A program made the translations under genes and the position numbers. 64,000 nucleotides of DNA from Certhia americana (Eukaryota > Chordata > Aves > Passeriformes > Certhiidae): positions 410,274 to 474,273 of the forward strand of contig JAGMWU010000053.1 in NCBI GenBank assembly GCA_018697195.1. Direction: 5' to 3'. Positions 1 through 19,369 of this stretch are shown one piece after another (position 1 is the first letter of the stretch; each line of letters begins with the position of its first letter). A model generated the notes under the pieces. That model made no database searches. It saw nothing but the letters and a program-made list of their open reading frames with translations, and had not been told where the DNA came from.

Positions 1-119
1 TCTCCTTTTCTGCTAATTAAACCAGATTTTTAACGTTTTTAGGCTTTTTTTTTTCTCCACCAGGGACTATCCAAAGCATAAACTGAATTTTTTTTAATCT
101 CTTCTATTTCTTCTGGTTT

Positions 120-400
120 CTCCAAAGTCTCCTTGTGGTCCATAAATTCTGCATTCCAGATGTCCAACCTCAATCCATCTTCCTCTCCCAGGCTTTGTTC
201 ATTGGAGTATATCAGAGTTAGTTTATCAAAACTGAAAATTCCAGTAATTTTCCCAAGCTGTGCTCCTGCAAAAGCAGATCATGACAACCTTGTTCCGTGC
301 TGGCAGAGAGTAATTGAAGAATAACACACTATTTATAATTAATACATATATTGGTTGGGATTAATTAATTGAAACAAGACATTTAAGAGTTAAAGCATTA
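120..400 (-). mobile_element. degenerate LTR-like dispersed repeat, copy 1
   Basis: This stretch aligns by eye with 9,020-9,335. Shared pieces in the same order are a TGTTCATTG block, a TATATCA-AGTTAG block, an ATTTT(C/T)CCA(A/G)GCTGTG block and an AT-rich end around TAATTAATA-TATTGGTT. Two diverged copies about 9 kb apart flank the visible ZAP70 exons. The second copy carries TTTATT near its left end, which is AATAAA on the minus strand, so a minus orientation is inferred. No clear terminal repeats or target duplication are visible; the family name is unknown to me. Confidence 0.5.
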
Positions 401-410
401 ACTAAAATTA

Positions 411-1034
411 CCCAGGGAGTGGATGCTGGATAGGCTCCACCTGGCTAGGGCTGTCTGAGGGACAGCAACCCCGTTTTGCTGAATTTTCTGAATTCCCAGG
501 GCTGTTTTCACTCAGAATTTTATTGAAAACAAAGATTTTGGGACATTTTAATGGCGACAGAACCGTGCCAGGCTCCCAACTGCAGTTGAAATCTAAGCCA
601 GCCAGAAGGGGAAGGGAAAGCCTGGTGTCACTGGGGTGTGGTCCCAGGGCTGGGATGTTTGTCCCCAGCCTGAGTGATGTCCCCTCTGTGCTGGATCCAG
701 TGGTGCTGCCATCAACAACTGCCTGGGACCCACGGAACAAACCCTGGAGTTCCTCTGGGAAAGGATTTCTCTTTCTCTCAGGATTTATCCCTCACATCAG
801 GGACTACAACCCCTCCTGGCTGGCACAACAGTAGCACTGCACTGAACATGCCCTACTCAGCCTGGATATCTTGTCTTTTTTGGGCCTTCAAGAATTTCCC
901 AAGTTCTTCCCAGCTCTGGCAGATATCCAGGGATGCAATCAAACCCTGGGACATCCCTGAGTGCACGGATCACAGAAACAGTCTGGTCCCTGCCTGCCAT
1001 AAATATGAGAGAAAGCCACAAAAGTTGCCTTCAA

Positions 1035-1040
<6 letters not shown>
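411..1040. other. non-coding stretch before the first visible ZAP70 exon
   Basis: I searched this interval for the preceding ZAP70 exon, which should encode the middle of the C-terminal SH2 domain and end just before Leu-Val-Glu-Tyr. I found no matching reading frame with flanking splice sites. It is presumed intron. No clear repeat family was recognised. Confidence 0.4.
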
Positions 1041-1087
<47 letters not shown>

Positions 1088-1097
1088 NNNNNNNNNN

Positions 1098-1144
<47 letters not shown>
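1041..1144. repeat. poly-A run with a 10-N assembly gap
   Basis: An uninterrupted run of A is split by ten N at 1,088-1,097. It ends in a short A-rich tail with a few G, only about 60 bp before the splice acceptor of the first visible ZAP70 exon. The gap length is a placeholder, so the true length and content are unknown. Confidence 0.9.
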
Positions 1145-1146
<2 letters not shown>

Positions 1147-1208
1147 AAAGGAAAAAAAGATGATTTTCTCCTCACAACAATCTCTTTTTCCTCCCATCCT
1201 TTTTTCAG

Positions 1209-8227
<7,019 letters not shown>

Positions 8228-8920
8228 CATTCCTTCTCTGCTCCTCCACCTGCCCTGTACTGACCTGGAAAGGCTCTTTGTGAAGTTTTGCTTTAATGTC
8301 CCAAATGCTCCTCAGCAGCTGCGGAACTGAGGACGTGGGGGACGCTGGTGTCCTCACAGACAGGGACAGCCAGCTGTGCCAGCTGTGCCAGCTGTGTCTC
8401 CCAGCTCCTCCAGGCTGAGCCAGCCCAGGAGTACAGACAGTATCAGAGCTCCTTCCCACCCAATTCCAAAGCTGTCCCAGGATCCCAGAGCTTTGTGCCT
8501 CCCAGGCTCACTGAAGATGAACTGTGTCAGCTCCAGAAAATCTGGATTTTTCCAGATCCCCTAACAAACAATGCTTTCCCAGGAAATCACCAAGTGCACG
8601 TTTCTGCTGGGGTTTGCACGGGGTGGGACACAGCACAGGGTGCCACTGAGTCCTTTTCCCCTTGGATTGGGGCAAGAAGCAGCTGTTTTGCTACTGGGAT
8701 GGGGAGGGACAGTGGGACAGAGCTGGTCCCACTGGTTTGCCCCCCTGCAGCCCTGGCCAGCACAGAGCAGGTGTCACCCAGCCCTCCAAGGTGACTTCCA
8801 AACAATTGACCCCAAGCCCTCAGCTCCTGGATCCCACCTGGCCCCTCTGTGCTGATCAAATGTTGTTTTTCAAACTTAAAAACTGGCCACCCTATAAATA
8901 AACCATTCCATGTTCTGAAC
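8228..8920 (+). other. ZAP70: ZAP70 3' untranslated region
   Basis: Non-coding sequence from the TGA stop to an AATAAA at 8,897-8,902 within CCTATAAATAAACC. A 3' UTR of roughly 690 bp is inferred; the cleavage site itself is not visible. Confidence 0.75.
8897..8902 (+). terminator. ZAP70: polyadenylation signal of ZAP70
   Basis: Canonical AATAAA about 670 bp after the stop codon and the first one downstream of it on this strand. Assignment rests on position only. Confidence 0.7.
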
Positions 8921-9019
8921 ATCCCATGGCTCGGATCACTGAACTTTGAGAAATGCTGGCAACTGCTTCAGGCTCTTTACAAAAACCCCCAAACCCATCA
9001 GGATAAGAGAACCCTCCAA

Positions 9020-9335
9020 CACTGCATTTTTAGTGTTAGAAAATTGCTTTATTCTCAGCTCTGGGTGTGGATGAGGCTGACAAAATCCCAGCCTCCACAC
9101 AGCCCTCGATCCAAAACTCCCTCACCTTTTTATACATTTTTAGCAAACAAAGCAGTGAATGTTCATTGCAGCATATCAAGGTTAGCTTAACAAACTTTAC
9201 AGTTTCAGTCATTTTTCCAGGCTGTGTTCCCACAAAAGGAGCTATGCTATATGCTAAAAGTAATTTAAGAACAACACATTGTCTGTAATTAATATATTGG
9301 TTATGATTAACTAACTAAAGCTTATTTTCACACAG
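9020..9335 (-). mobile_element. degenerate LTR-like dispersed repeat, copy 2
   Basis: Homologous to 120-400 (see that entry). A TTTATT near the left end would be AATAAA on the minus strand, consistent with an LTR in minus orientation. It begins about 100 bp beyond the ZAP70 polyadenylation signal. Confidence 0.5.
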
Positions 9336-11100
9336 TTTTATCATTTCCAACAGGCTGACAAGAAAATAAATATAACTCCTCTCTATTAAGCCAGGATTTC
9401 CCTCCTTTATGCTCCCCTTGCCCAATTTGGCTATCTTTGGGCTGGTTTTGCTGCACAGCTGGAAGGTTTTTTTTGCGTGTTTTCTTGCAAAGAAAATTGC
9501 TCAGCCGGGTCTGCTGTGGATGCCACCTGCCCCCAGTGCAGGGCATGGTCTCTGTGCTGCAGAGAACAGAGAGGCTGTGAAGGCTGGGGCAGTGGAGGAA
9601 GCAGGAGGTGGGAGCAAACACAAGAATTTATCTCTCACCATCTCCTGGTAGTTCAAGCCGCAGAGCAGCTCCCCCCCAGCACCTTGTCCTGGGGGGAAAA
9701 CAAACAGCCTCAGGCCAGGGCACAGCCCAAAGCCTCGGTGAGAGTGGGATTTGGGCTGAAAACAAAGTTCTGGGCAGCATTCAGGTAATTAACTCTACTA
9801 ACATCTGAATTAACCTCTGTCCCAGCAGCCACTGAGCCAGGTTTGATGAAAAACGAGTCCTGAGTTTCCTTGCTTAGATAGAAACCTCCAGAGACACCAA
9901 CTCTTCATGTGGCATTTTCTCTCTCAACCCCATCAGCTCATCCTGAATGTTGAACTCTGGACATATAATCCTCAGCAGAGATGAAAACAGGTATCCAGGA
10001 GAACCTGCCTTGTTCCTGTTTGCTCAGTCACTTAGTGCAGAGACAGGAAAAAATTCTCCTCTCTGTCATGTTTTCCTCCTAGAGAAAGCAGCTCTTTGGC
10101 TGGAAAAGAGAAGGCTCAATGTGTTTTCTACTTGAAAGCCACTGCCAAAACATTCTGTTTAGACTTTGTTTTCAAAACAAATCCATTTTCTGGTTTGAAA
10201 TGGTTTCTTGCAGTAAATTTTCTGTTAACTGGATGCTGCTGGGGTTTTTTTCAAACAGGGGAGGAAAGCACCAGAGAAGTATTCCCAGAGAAACTTCTGC
10301 TTCAGCTGGAGACAGTTTTGAGTGTGTGTATCCACATCCCGACAGACAGGACATAAATCCCTTGGGATTATGCCAGAGGACCAAGGGAAAGGGTTTATCC
10401 TGCCTGGGGATGGTTTGGGTTGGAAGATGTCTGTTCCAAGAGCATTGGAAAATATCAGGGGTTGCTGGAAGTGGAAAAAGGAGTGAGACAAGCAGGACCT
10501 GAAGTCACAGGGCTCCTATGAATCTTTGTGATTCCTGCTTTTGGGATGTACAGGGTCTGACAGTCACCCGAGGGGAATTTCCTTGGAACTGAGGTCCTAA
10601 TCATCCCCACTCTGCTGTTCCAGAGGGACTCAGCCCCCTCAGTGGGAACAATTCCAGGTTTCCAGGCCCTGCAGCCTCTCCTCCCTCCCATCCACAGCAG
10701 GGATTTATTCAGCCCTGCCTCTCTCCCTACTCCCTGCTGCAGGTGTAACACCCTGCTGGCCCTCCAGCCCCTTCCCTGTCTGATCCCAGGGGTCTGGGGT
10801 TGGATAAGAGCTGTGTCATGATAAAGGCAGCAGTTGGACAGCACAGACTCGGAACTCTGTGGCAGCTGCTCCTCTTCCAGACACTTCCCCAAATCCTCTC
10901 TTTTCTTCCTTCCCTCCTTCCCTGCACTCATCATCTCCCTCTGTTTTACCCAAATCTTTCAGGCTCCTTGGAATTTTCCACTCTCTGTGTTGTGAGGGAA
11001 GGGATGAACTTCACCTTCTGAGCACCCACAGTGATAAGGTGACAGTGTTGGTACTCATCTGATCTTCTCAGATCCCCCAGCCTGATCGAGCTCATCCCAA
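9336..11100. other. intergenic stretch with no recognised gene
   Basis: No reading frame with convincing composition or splice context. No repeat family was recognised. It may hold diverged repeats or regulatory DNA that cannot be told by eye. Confidence 0.4.
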
Positions 11101-11294
11101 CCTATCTTATCACCAGGACCCCAATCTTATCACCAGGACCCCTTTCCTAACCCCAGGACCCATATATTATCACCAGGACGCCTATCTTATCACTAGGACC
11201 CCTATCTTACCACCAGCACACCTATCTTATCCTCAGGACCCCAGTCCTAAGCCCAGGACCCCAGTCTTATCCCCAGAACCCCTATCCTATCACC
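11101..11294. repeat. 20-bp minisatellite with GATA motifs
   Basis: Ten units with an exact 20-bp period, consensus CCTATCTTATCACCAGGACC. CTTATC, the reverse of GATAAG, occurs at about 11,105, 11,125, 11,185, 11,225 and 11,265, with ATTATC at about 11,165. It starts about 2.2 kb past the ZAP70 polyadenylation signal. Confidence 0.92.
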
Positions 11295-11439
11295 ATTGCA
11301 CACCTGGTTATCAGTTGCACACAGCACAAGGACAAAGTGACCTTTCCATCCCTCTCAGGTTTTGTTCAGCAGCACAAAAATGGGACCAAAATCAGCTCTG
11401 GGCTCCCTGATCTCTGTTTGGAGCCCTGAGGATTTCCCT

Positions 11440-11612
11440 GAAGCCATGGAAAGGAGATTTTCCAAGCAATTTTCCCTTCTCCCACTGGGCTGTTTTCTCC
11501 TTGGCCAGCAGTGAAATGTCTGGCAACCATGAAGGCACAGAAAGCTTTGTGCCTGTTACAAATACACTTCCAAATCTCACATTTCTCCATGGAATTCAGG
11601 TGAACCTCTGAC
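11440..11612 (-). repeat. dispersed repeat, inverted partner of 12,770-12,945
   Basis: Its reverse complement contains TCCATGGAGAAATGTGAGAT and GCCAGACATTTCACTGCTGG, which recur on the + strand at 12,770-12,945 with a few changes. Family unknown; probably a fragment of an interspersed element. Confidence 0.7.
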
Positions 11613-11929
11613 CCTACACTGTCTGCTCCTCTCCCTGCATGACAGGAGAGCATCCTGTTCCTAAATCCATCAGAAGGATGTGAGGGAGGGAAAGGCCTGA
11701 CTTGTCAGTGCCCTGGAGAAAAGCTCCCATCCACCTTTGTTTGTTTTCCTACTTTTCCCCCCAGGTTATGCCTCCTTCTTATATTCCAAGACTTTCCAAG
11801 ATCAGAGCAGTCAAAGCACACCCAGCACATGCACTGAGCCATGGCCACCTCTGCTCTGCTCCCAGGAGATTGCCCTGGGAATTCTGTGCATGGTTCTGGT
11901 GCTCCCAGCATGAGAAGGACATGGAACTG

Positions 11930-12352
11930 TCCTTGGAACAAGTGCAGAGGAGGCCACAAAGCTGACAAGGGCACTGGAACACCTCTGGGTGGTGTTCACA
12001 CGGAGAAGAGAAGGTTGTGTGGAGAACTCAGAGCCCTTCCAGGACATGAAGGAGCTATAGGGAAGCCAGAGTGGGATTCTGCCTCAGGAATTGGAGTGTC
12101 AGGACAAGGGGAATGGGGTTAAACTGGAAGAGGGGAAATTTAGATGGGATATTGGGTAGGATATCCACACCTGTGAGGGTGGAGAGGTCCTGGAATGGAT
12201 TTCCTAGAGAAGCTGTGGCTGCCCCTGGGTCCCTGTGAGTGTCCAGGGGCAGGTTGAATAGAGCTTGGGATAGTGGAATGTGTCCCTGCCTATGGTAGGG
12301 AGTGGATTGAAATGAACTTTAACCTTCCAACCCAAACCAGTCCAGGATTCTA
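11930..12352 (+). mobile_element. CR1 LINE 3' end, diverged
   Basis: It carries AGAAGCTGTGGCTGCCCCTG and ends in AACCAGTCCAGGATTC. It is more diverged from the other copies, so it is an older insertion. Confidence 0.75.
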
Positions 12353-12769
12353 ATTAGCCAAATCTAATTGCAGAGGTTTCTGCCATGGACCCAGAAAGAA
12401 AAAAGGATATGCCAGGCCCTGGAAGATGCAAGCTGAGGTGCAAAATTAGAGGTTTCTCTGACAAGAGGAGTATGGGTGATGGGGCTGGTTTAGGTATTTA
12501 CAAACATCCAAGGCCTGGGGAAAATCACCTCTCTTCTCAGAGCAGGAGGAAATCACTTTGTTTGCCATCAGGAAATCTGGTGGAGCAGACAAGAGCTGGA
12601 ATCAGACAAAAGGTCTTTTCTTCTTTTCTCTCTGTTTATTTGGTTTTTTTTTTTTTTTTAATGTTCTGGTTTTCCCTGTTAGAAATCTCTGTCCTTCATG
12701 TGCATTTTCTTCAGAAAAGAAGAAAAGACCCATTCCCCTGTCATGGAGGGAGAGGAGGGATAATGTAGG

Positions 12770-12945
12770 ACCATTCACCTGAGTTCCATGAAGAAATGTG
12801 AGATTTGGAGGTGTATTTTTTGCTTTCTTGTTGTCAGACATTTCACTGCTGGTCAGGGATGGGACAGCCCAATGGCAGGGGAAATATCCAGGAATATCTT
12901 GGAAAATATCCTTCAGGTGGATTTTTTGGGTTTTTTAATCAATAA
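12770..12945 (+). repeat. dispersed repeat, inverted partner of 11,440-11,612
   Basis: It starts TTCACCTGAGTTCCATGAAG and contains GTCAGACATTTCACTGCTGG. It matches the reverse complement of the left partner about 1.2 kb away. Confidence 0.7.
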
Positions 12946-14129
12946 CAGAAACCCTGGAAAGGAAGAGAGGTGCTGGTACTGATTCTTATGGGACTCTTCC
13001 AGACTGATGATGCTCTTGGAGTAGGAAATCCATCCTCACTCATCTCTTCCAACTTCCAGAGATCCCCATGTGGGAACAGGAGCACCTGTGGGATGGGGAC
13101 AGGCACTGGGACACTGCTGGCAGGTCCTGCAGCGAGCCAGGAGGTGCAGAGAGCACCGATGAAACCCATGTCACAAAGAGAGGCTATTTGTGTCCCTAAC
13201 TGCCACCAGCCAGCAGAGGCAGTGACAGTGGTTCCAGCAGCTGATTTCTGGGCTGGTTCTTGTGGCCATCACCGATCAGCTTTGGCAACTGAGACATGTG
13301 TTCAGGGGACAGTGCTTGGTGTCCCCCTGGCCTCCTCAAGGCTCTGCTGTGGTGGCACTTTTGGGGCCTTGTCCTGATGACCTGGAGGATTCGTGGGTAC
13401 CCAGGAATCTGGCTTTTGATCTGAGGTCCCCTTGGGTCCCATCCTCCTTCTCTCCTCCACTTCTGGGCTCTCCCTCCTCTGTCAAGCTGAGCAGAAAAAT
13501 AATTGGGTGTCAGCAGGTTAAAAAATACCTTCAGGAAATACATTTTGCTATTAAATCAATTAACTACATTAATCAACCAAGTCATTGCTGAAGGAACTGC
13601 TTCTCTTTGCTGCCCTGGCTCATCCATCAGCTGGGAAATGCTGTGGCCACAGCTCCAGCAAGGCCAGGGCTGTGTGGGAAGGGGCTTGGGCTGACAGGGT
13701 TTGACGGCCCATCTGAGCACCTGGCCAGGCCTTGCTTTGTTTCCACCAAAAGCTCTGATGGAATAAAATCCTTCTCCAAGAACTCTTCACTTGGGCCTCG
13801 TCTGTGTTCTCAGGTGGAAAAGTCTGCTGCTGGAAAATTCCTGTCCAACCTAAGTAATTTATTCCTGGGGTCAAGGAGTGGGTGTAGAGCACGGTCCTGG
13901 CAGGGCTGTGGCACTTCCCACATCCTTTGGTGTGATGGAAACAGGGATGTGGTGGGGTAGCTCCTTTCCCAGAGCTACAAAATCCATGTGCCACAACACC
14001 CTGGGCAGGATTTGAGCCACGTGCCAGTGAATTTTGGGAAATAGACTGCAATGGCAAATAGTCAGCAGCCCTTGACCTAAAAAGAATAAAAAGTCCTGTT
14101 GAGGTGAGAAGCAGCTGTGGTGGGGGTTG

Positions 14130-14437
14130 ATATCTCCTTATCTTCTCCCAGGGAACATCCCAAGGGATGAGCCTCAAGCTGCTCCAGGGGAGGTTTAGAT
14201 TGGATGTTAGATGGAATTTCTTCATGGAAAGGGTGCTCAGGCATTGGAAGGGGCTGCCTGGGGCAGTGGTGGAGTCATCATCTCTGGAAGTGCTCAAAAA
14301 ACCTTTGAGTGTGGCACTTGGGGACAGGGATTAGTGGAGGCCATGGTGCTGTTGGGTTGATGGCTGGACTTGATGATCTTAAAGGTCTTTTCCAACCTTA
14401 ATTCCATGATTCTCTATGGAATTCTGTGATCCTCTGA
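14130..14437 (+). mobile_element. CR1 LINE 3' end
   Basis: It contains GGCTGGACTTGATGATCTTA, then AAGGTCTTTTCCAACCTTAA, and ends in repeated ATTCTNTG-type octamers, the normal CR1 terminus. Confidence 0.82.
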
Positions 14438-14659
14438 TTTATCCCTCTGCCTTTCTTGCTCCCAGAGCTGTGATTCCAGAAATACCCAGTTAATCTTTGG
14501 GAAATGGCCTTATTGCTGCACAGCAATGTAAAATAAATATTCGTTAATTTGCAGGTTTTAGCACAATTTGCTCTTCTGTAGGTGATCTCACAGAAAATGA
14601 TGATTTTTTTTTTGCTATTAAGAAGCATCTGTGCAAGAGACACCTTCAGGAAGGAACTC

Positions 14660-14750
14660 AGGGTGTCTGTAGTAAAAATATAAAGGAATCACAAAAATAA
14701 GGGAATTGCAGAAATAAGAGAGTCACGGAAATAAGGGAATCACAAAATCT
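14660..14750. repeat. about 18-bp tandem repeat
   Basis: Four or five diverged units of the form AATAAGGGAATCACAAA. No gene is nearby. Confidence 0.7.
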
Positions 14751-16228
14751 CCTATCTTGCTGCAGCTTTTTAAACTGAAAATTTAACTGAAAATTCACCA
14801 GTTTAAAAAGCAAAATAAAAATACTGATTGGAAAAAAGTGGTTGCAATGATTAATAAAAGATAAAACATCTCCTCCAACCAGTGGAAAAGGGGAAAGTAT
14901 TTTCTTTTATATGTTTTTGCTTCAACAAAGAAGAGAAAAAAGGGCGGAAAAAGTGTTCGATGTACCAAAACGGGGTTAAAAACAGACACAGGAAGGCAGA
15001 TATTGAATCCTGCCAACAGATGCCCAGTTTCAGCATCCATTTTCCCAAATGTGAAGCAGCAAAGACTCAGAAAAGAGAAAGAAATACTGTACAGAAGGCT
15101 GAGAGCTGCTATTTAGGGCAGCCTGTTTAACACCCCAGAGCTGTGCTGGCACAGTCAGAAAAATCCCAACTGAACTGACACTGGGAGGAGCTGCAAAGAC
15201 ACAGCAAAGGTGGGGAAGGGGCAGAGCAGCTGCTAAGTAAGAGCAGAAATAATAACATGGGCTCAGGTACTGAAAATGGAACGAAAGGAGGAGTTTTTGG
15301 GGCAGAATATAAAAATCTACTCACAGACAGAGCAGGGAATTGAGCAAAGGGCAGTGGACCCTCAGCACAGGGAATATTTCAGAAGATATTCCAAGTATAA
15401 ACTACAGGAACCTGTAGTTTTTAAGGGGGCATTGAATTTTGTCACGTTTAATTCTGATTTCATGTCAAATAATCTGGCTTATCTCTGTTATTTTAACTTT
15501 AGAAATGAACCAAAAAAATCTCCCCTCTGGGTTTTCTTAATTCACTTTTCTAAATCAAGGATTTAATTGTGGCTTCCCCTGATGGAGAATTCCTGTTCTT
15601 TTCGTTAGGATTCAGGGATTTGTGACCTTTTTCCTCTGGGAGTAGAACAGGCAAAGGCCATTCCTCTAAAATGGGTCACATTTGCCTCCACATCCAACCT
15701 GCTTTGCTCTCAGGGATCAGAGCCCATGAAAGGATGGAGAAATCAGCTGGACAGGATGGAAATGGGAGCTCACACTGCCGGAGAAGGACACTGCTTCCAC
15801 AGTTGTCCCTTTGTCCCTGCGACCAAGATGGATCAAGATGCCTCAACACAGCCCCAGGCTCAGAAAATACAAAGAAAGGGAAAATCAGATTCATAGGCAG
15901 AGTTAAATGAAGAAGGGATGAAGTTATGGGAATTTGTGGAGATCATTCTTCCCAGCAAGTCAATGGAAGGAGGATGTCAATGTTCCCTTTGAGCAACTTC
16001 CAAAGGACAATGTCACTTAGGGCAGATTTATCCTCTTGTTCCCTTCTGGTATTTTTGGGTTGGAGCCTTCGGAGTGGAGAATGACACCCCTGAGGTGCCT
16101 GTGGATTGTCAGGTGTGCCCTGGTGTGTGTAGGAAAGGTTTTGTGTGTCCAAAGTCACCCAGGGCTGAGTGTGCTGCACACAGGGCCAGGGCTGGGCCTG
16201 TGCTGGCACTGGGCCTACACGAGTTGTT

Positions 16229-16425
16229 ATTATGGAATCATGGGATGGTCAGGTTGGAAGGGAACCTAAAGTTCATCCCACTCCACCCTTAACATGGCAG
16301 GGACACCTTCCACCATCCCAGGTCACTCCAAACCCCATCCAAACCTGGCCTTGGGCACTGCCAGGGATCCAGGGGCAGCCACAGCTGCTCTGGGCACCCT
16401 GTGCCAGGGCCTGCCCACCCTCACA
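16229..16425 (-). mobile_element. CR1 LINE 3' end
   Basis: It begins with TATGGAATCATGGGATGGTC and reads through CAGGGATCCAGGGGCAGCCA, the reverse of the CR1 3' end shared with other copies in the window. Confidence 0.85.
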
Positions 16426-17320
16426 TTGTTTGTGCCCCTTCCTGCAGCACCTTCATTCCTGTCCCCCCAAATCCACATCATCCCTTCTGCTGGGCAATGG
16501 TCAAGGGGGCTCTCTGGGAATCCTGGGGGTAGGAATGACCCAGTGAAAACCCCTCTGTTCCCAAAGCTGCTGCAGTCAGGGGGCCACAGGGCTCCTGTGC
16601 TGCCCCATTCCCTGTCCAGGGGTGGAAGGGAATCATCCTCCAGTGAATAATCAAGGAGTAAAGTGCTGGCACAGCACAGCCCTGGGGTGACACCGCAGAT
16701 GACACCGTGGTTTAATCCCAGGAACTGCTGCCAGCCCTCAAACAATGGCTCAGGCCTGACAGAAGGGACCAGGGAGCTTTCCAGCCCCTCAGGCCGGCTA
16801 TTCCCCAGGGATGGATCCTGCCAAAATCCTGAGCTGTCTGCGCATGCCAGCAAATCATCCTAATTCCAACCCCCTCCAAGAGCACAGGAGTGGGAACCCA
16901 GCTCAGTGTTGGACCAGCTCTGCAGCCCAAACCCAAAATCACCTTCCCCAGCTGTGTGAATGTTGAAGGTCCCTCTCCAGTTCTGGCTGAGTTTCCTTTT
17001 CTCCTATGGCAGCAAACTTCCAGAGCTTTTTCCTCCAGGATGGGTTTTGCTTCATTTAGGATGAAACGTTATTAAAGCCCTGCAGGAATTGGCAGGATGG
17101 GCTGAGGAGCTGCAGACAGGCTCTATTCTTCTGGGCAGCTGGGGTGGGTGAGCACTGAGGTCAGCTCTGCCCTGAAAATGCTGTCGTGGCACTTCCTACT
17201 CCCTCCCAGCACCAAATAACGCCTTCTTAAAATCAGTGAAATGTTAAAGGTAAAAAATTATAAACCCCAGCTGAGCTGGACCCTGGGTGGTGTCAGAGCA
17301 GTGATTTGGTTTTTGGGGTT

Positions 17321-17969
17321 GAGGGTGTTGGAACCCAGAATGCAGAAAATATTCCTCTGCATGTTTTGAAGGATCTAAACCCTCTGACAAACTCTACTTT
17401 TAACCTTCATCCATGGAAAGGGCTTCCTAGGCTCTGGGATGTAGCAGAACTTTCAAGAATGTCAATTAGATAGTAGCACAGGATGGAATTAATCACAGTG
17501 GGAGAAACTGAGATTTTTGGGTTTCTTAGGATGGTAAGGAGATGAAGACAAGCTGGAGAATCCTTGTGGTTTTTAGGCTTCTTCCTCCTTCTTCATCTCC
17601 TCCATATTCTGCAGTGTCGGGGACACAGGAACATTGGGCACAATTTGCCACAGTGTCCTGTGAATAGAGATTTAGCTGGTTATTGGTAGAAAAATAGAAA
17701 TAATCTCTATTCTTGGTGATAATTGGGTGAATTATCTCTAAGAGAACTTTGATTCTCTCTTTTTGGGGTCTTTTTGGTGCCTTTTCTCTCTCACACCAAG
17801 CTGGTGTAAAGCCTGGTATGCAGAAATTGCTGATCAGAAAAAAATAAACACCCTAGAGAGTGAGAACAACCAAGAGTCCAGTTTGCCTTTTTTCTTAAAC
17901 AAGGACTTGGGAAAAAGGCCTCCTCTGTCAGGGGAGAGACATGTGGGAGTGAAGAACTCCAACAGAGGG
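17321..17969 (+). mobile_element. solo LTR, family A copy 1, with intact target duplication
   Basis: A 639-bp element at 17,326-17,964 starts TGTTGG and ends CCAACA, a perfect 6-bp terminal inverted repeat. It is flanked on both sides by GAGGG, a 5-bp target duplication. It contains an internal AAAAAATAAACA that could be its polyadenylation signal. Two further copies lie at 43,718-44,390 and 57,959-58,613. No gag, pol or env reading frame is next to it, so it is a solo LTR left by recombination of an endogenous retrovirus. The 5-bp duplication fits several ERV classes. Confidence 0.9.
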
Positions 17970-19369
17970 CAAGAGGGTGAAGAAACAGAGGGAGGAAAGC
18001 CCCTGCTGCTGGTGTGGTGGCTCCTGTGGGCTCTGGGTGAGCTGAGGGTTTGAAGATGAGGCTCAGACCCAACATCTCAGCAGGAAAGGTGAGACCTGAC
18101 CTGGAAAAGGAGCAGCTCTGATGGAGCTCAGCCCTGCCTTGAGCTGGGAGGCAAAACAGAGCAGGATCACATGATATGAACCCCAAAAATTCCCCTGGGA
18201 CGGGTGGGAGATGTTTCTGCAGAGAAAAGTCCGGCGGTGCCACAACTTTGTGGAGCTGCTTTGAAATTCTCAGCTCCTGGCTATGATTTTGTCAACAGAA
18301 AACAGAAAAACGGTTTTGGGTTTGGAGAATTTTTCTTTGCAACCTTTGGAGGGGTTCTTCAAACAATACATCTGGATAGTAAAGAGTATTTTGGGGTTTT
18401 TTTTGGCTGCGATGTTTTGATTGTCCAAGCTGGAAACCACTGGGGAGAAGGAGAACAACTGAGGGTGGCTCCCCAACTGCTGTTATGAAATTCAGTTTGA
18501 ATTGAAAATTGAGGGTTGGTGTGGAAAATTCTCCTTGGTGAAAATTCACATTTCTGTGGAAAAACTGTTTTGAACAAAATATTTCACAGGGCTGTTTTCA
18601 AGACAGACTGCCCAGGGTTGAAGTTACCTGATCCTTGCAGATCTAAAATGCAGGAAATCTCCTTTTACAGCTGGATGTGATGGGCTCATCCCTGCACTTC
18701 CTTAAATCACTGTATTCCCTTAAAAATGGTTTTTATTCCTCTTTTCACAACAATCCATTTTAAGTGTTTAATTTCAACCCCACTTTTTGGAGCTAGCAAG
18801 GATCTTTATGTCACAATCTCATTCCTTCACAGATAAAAACCATTTATTGAAAAAGTGGCATTTTCTGAAGGAAAATTTCTATATTGCCAGACCAAAAAAA
18901 AAACCCTAACCAAACAAAACCCCACCCTTAATGCATTATATTATATTTTATTGTATTGTATTGTACTTTATTGTATTACCAATAAAAAGAGGAGAGGATG
19001 TGTTTCTTCTTCCCAAGATAAAAATCTCAAATAGATCAGAACTTTACAAAAAACTGTTTCTCTCCATTCCCTAGAAGGGCAATCTTACAGGATCTTTCCA
19101 TATGGAGAAACCCTCCAAGAGCAGATTATCTAAAGTTCTGTGCAACCAGGAGTCTCCCAGTTCCTACTTTGGGGAGCAGTAAGAGAGAAGAGTTACCTCT
19201 ACAGCCCAGCCCTGATTTCCTGGGGAGAAAGATCCTCTCTCTCCCTTGCTCACACTCATACTGTCAGAGCCAGTGTAAAATAAAATAGAATAAAGTAAAA
19301 TAACAAAAAATCAGCTGACACACAGTGCTGTGAAGGAAACTGGAATCTCTGCAGATTTGGATCTGGTAC

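Noticed and set aside
11101..11294. Regular 20-bp repeats that recall a CRISPR array
   Set aside because: There are no spacers; the units are contiguous and the genome is vertebrate.
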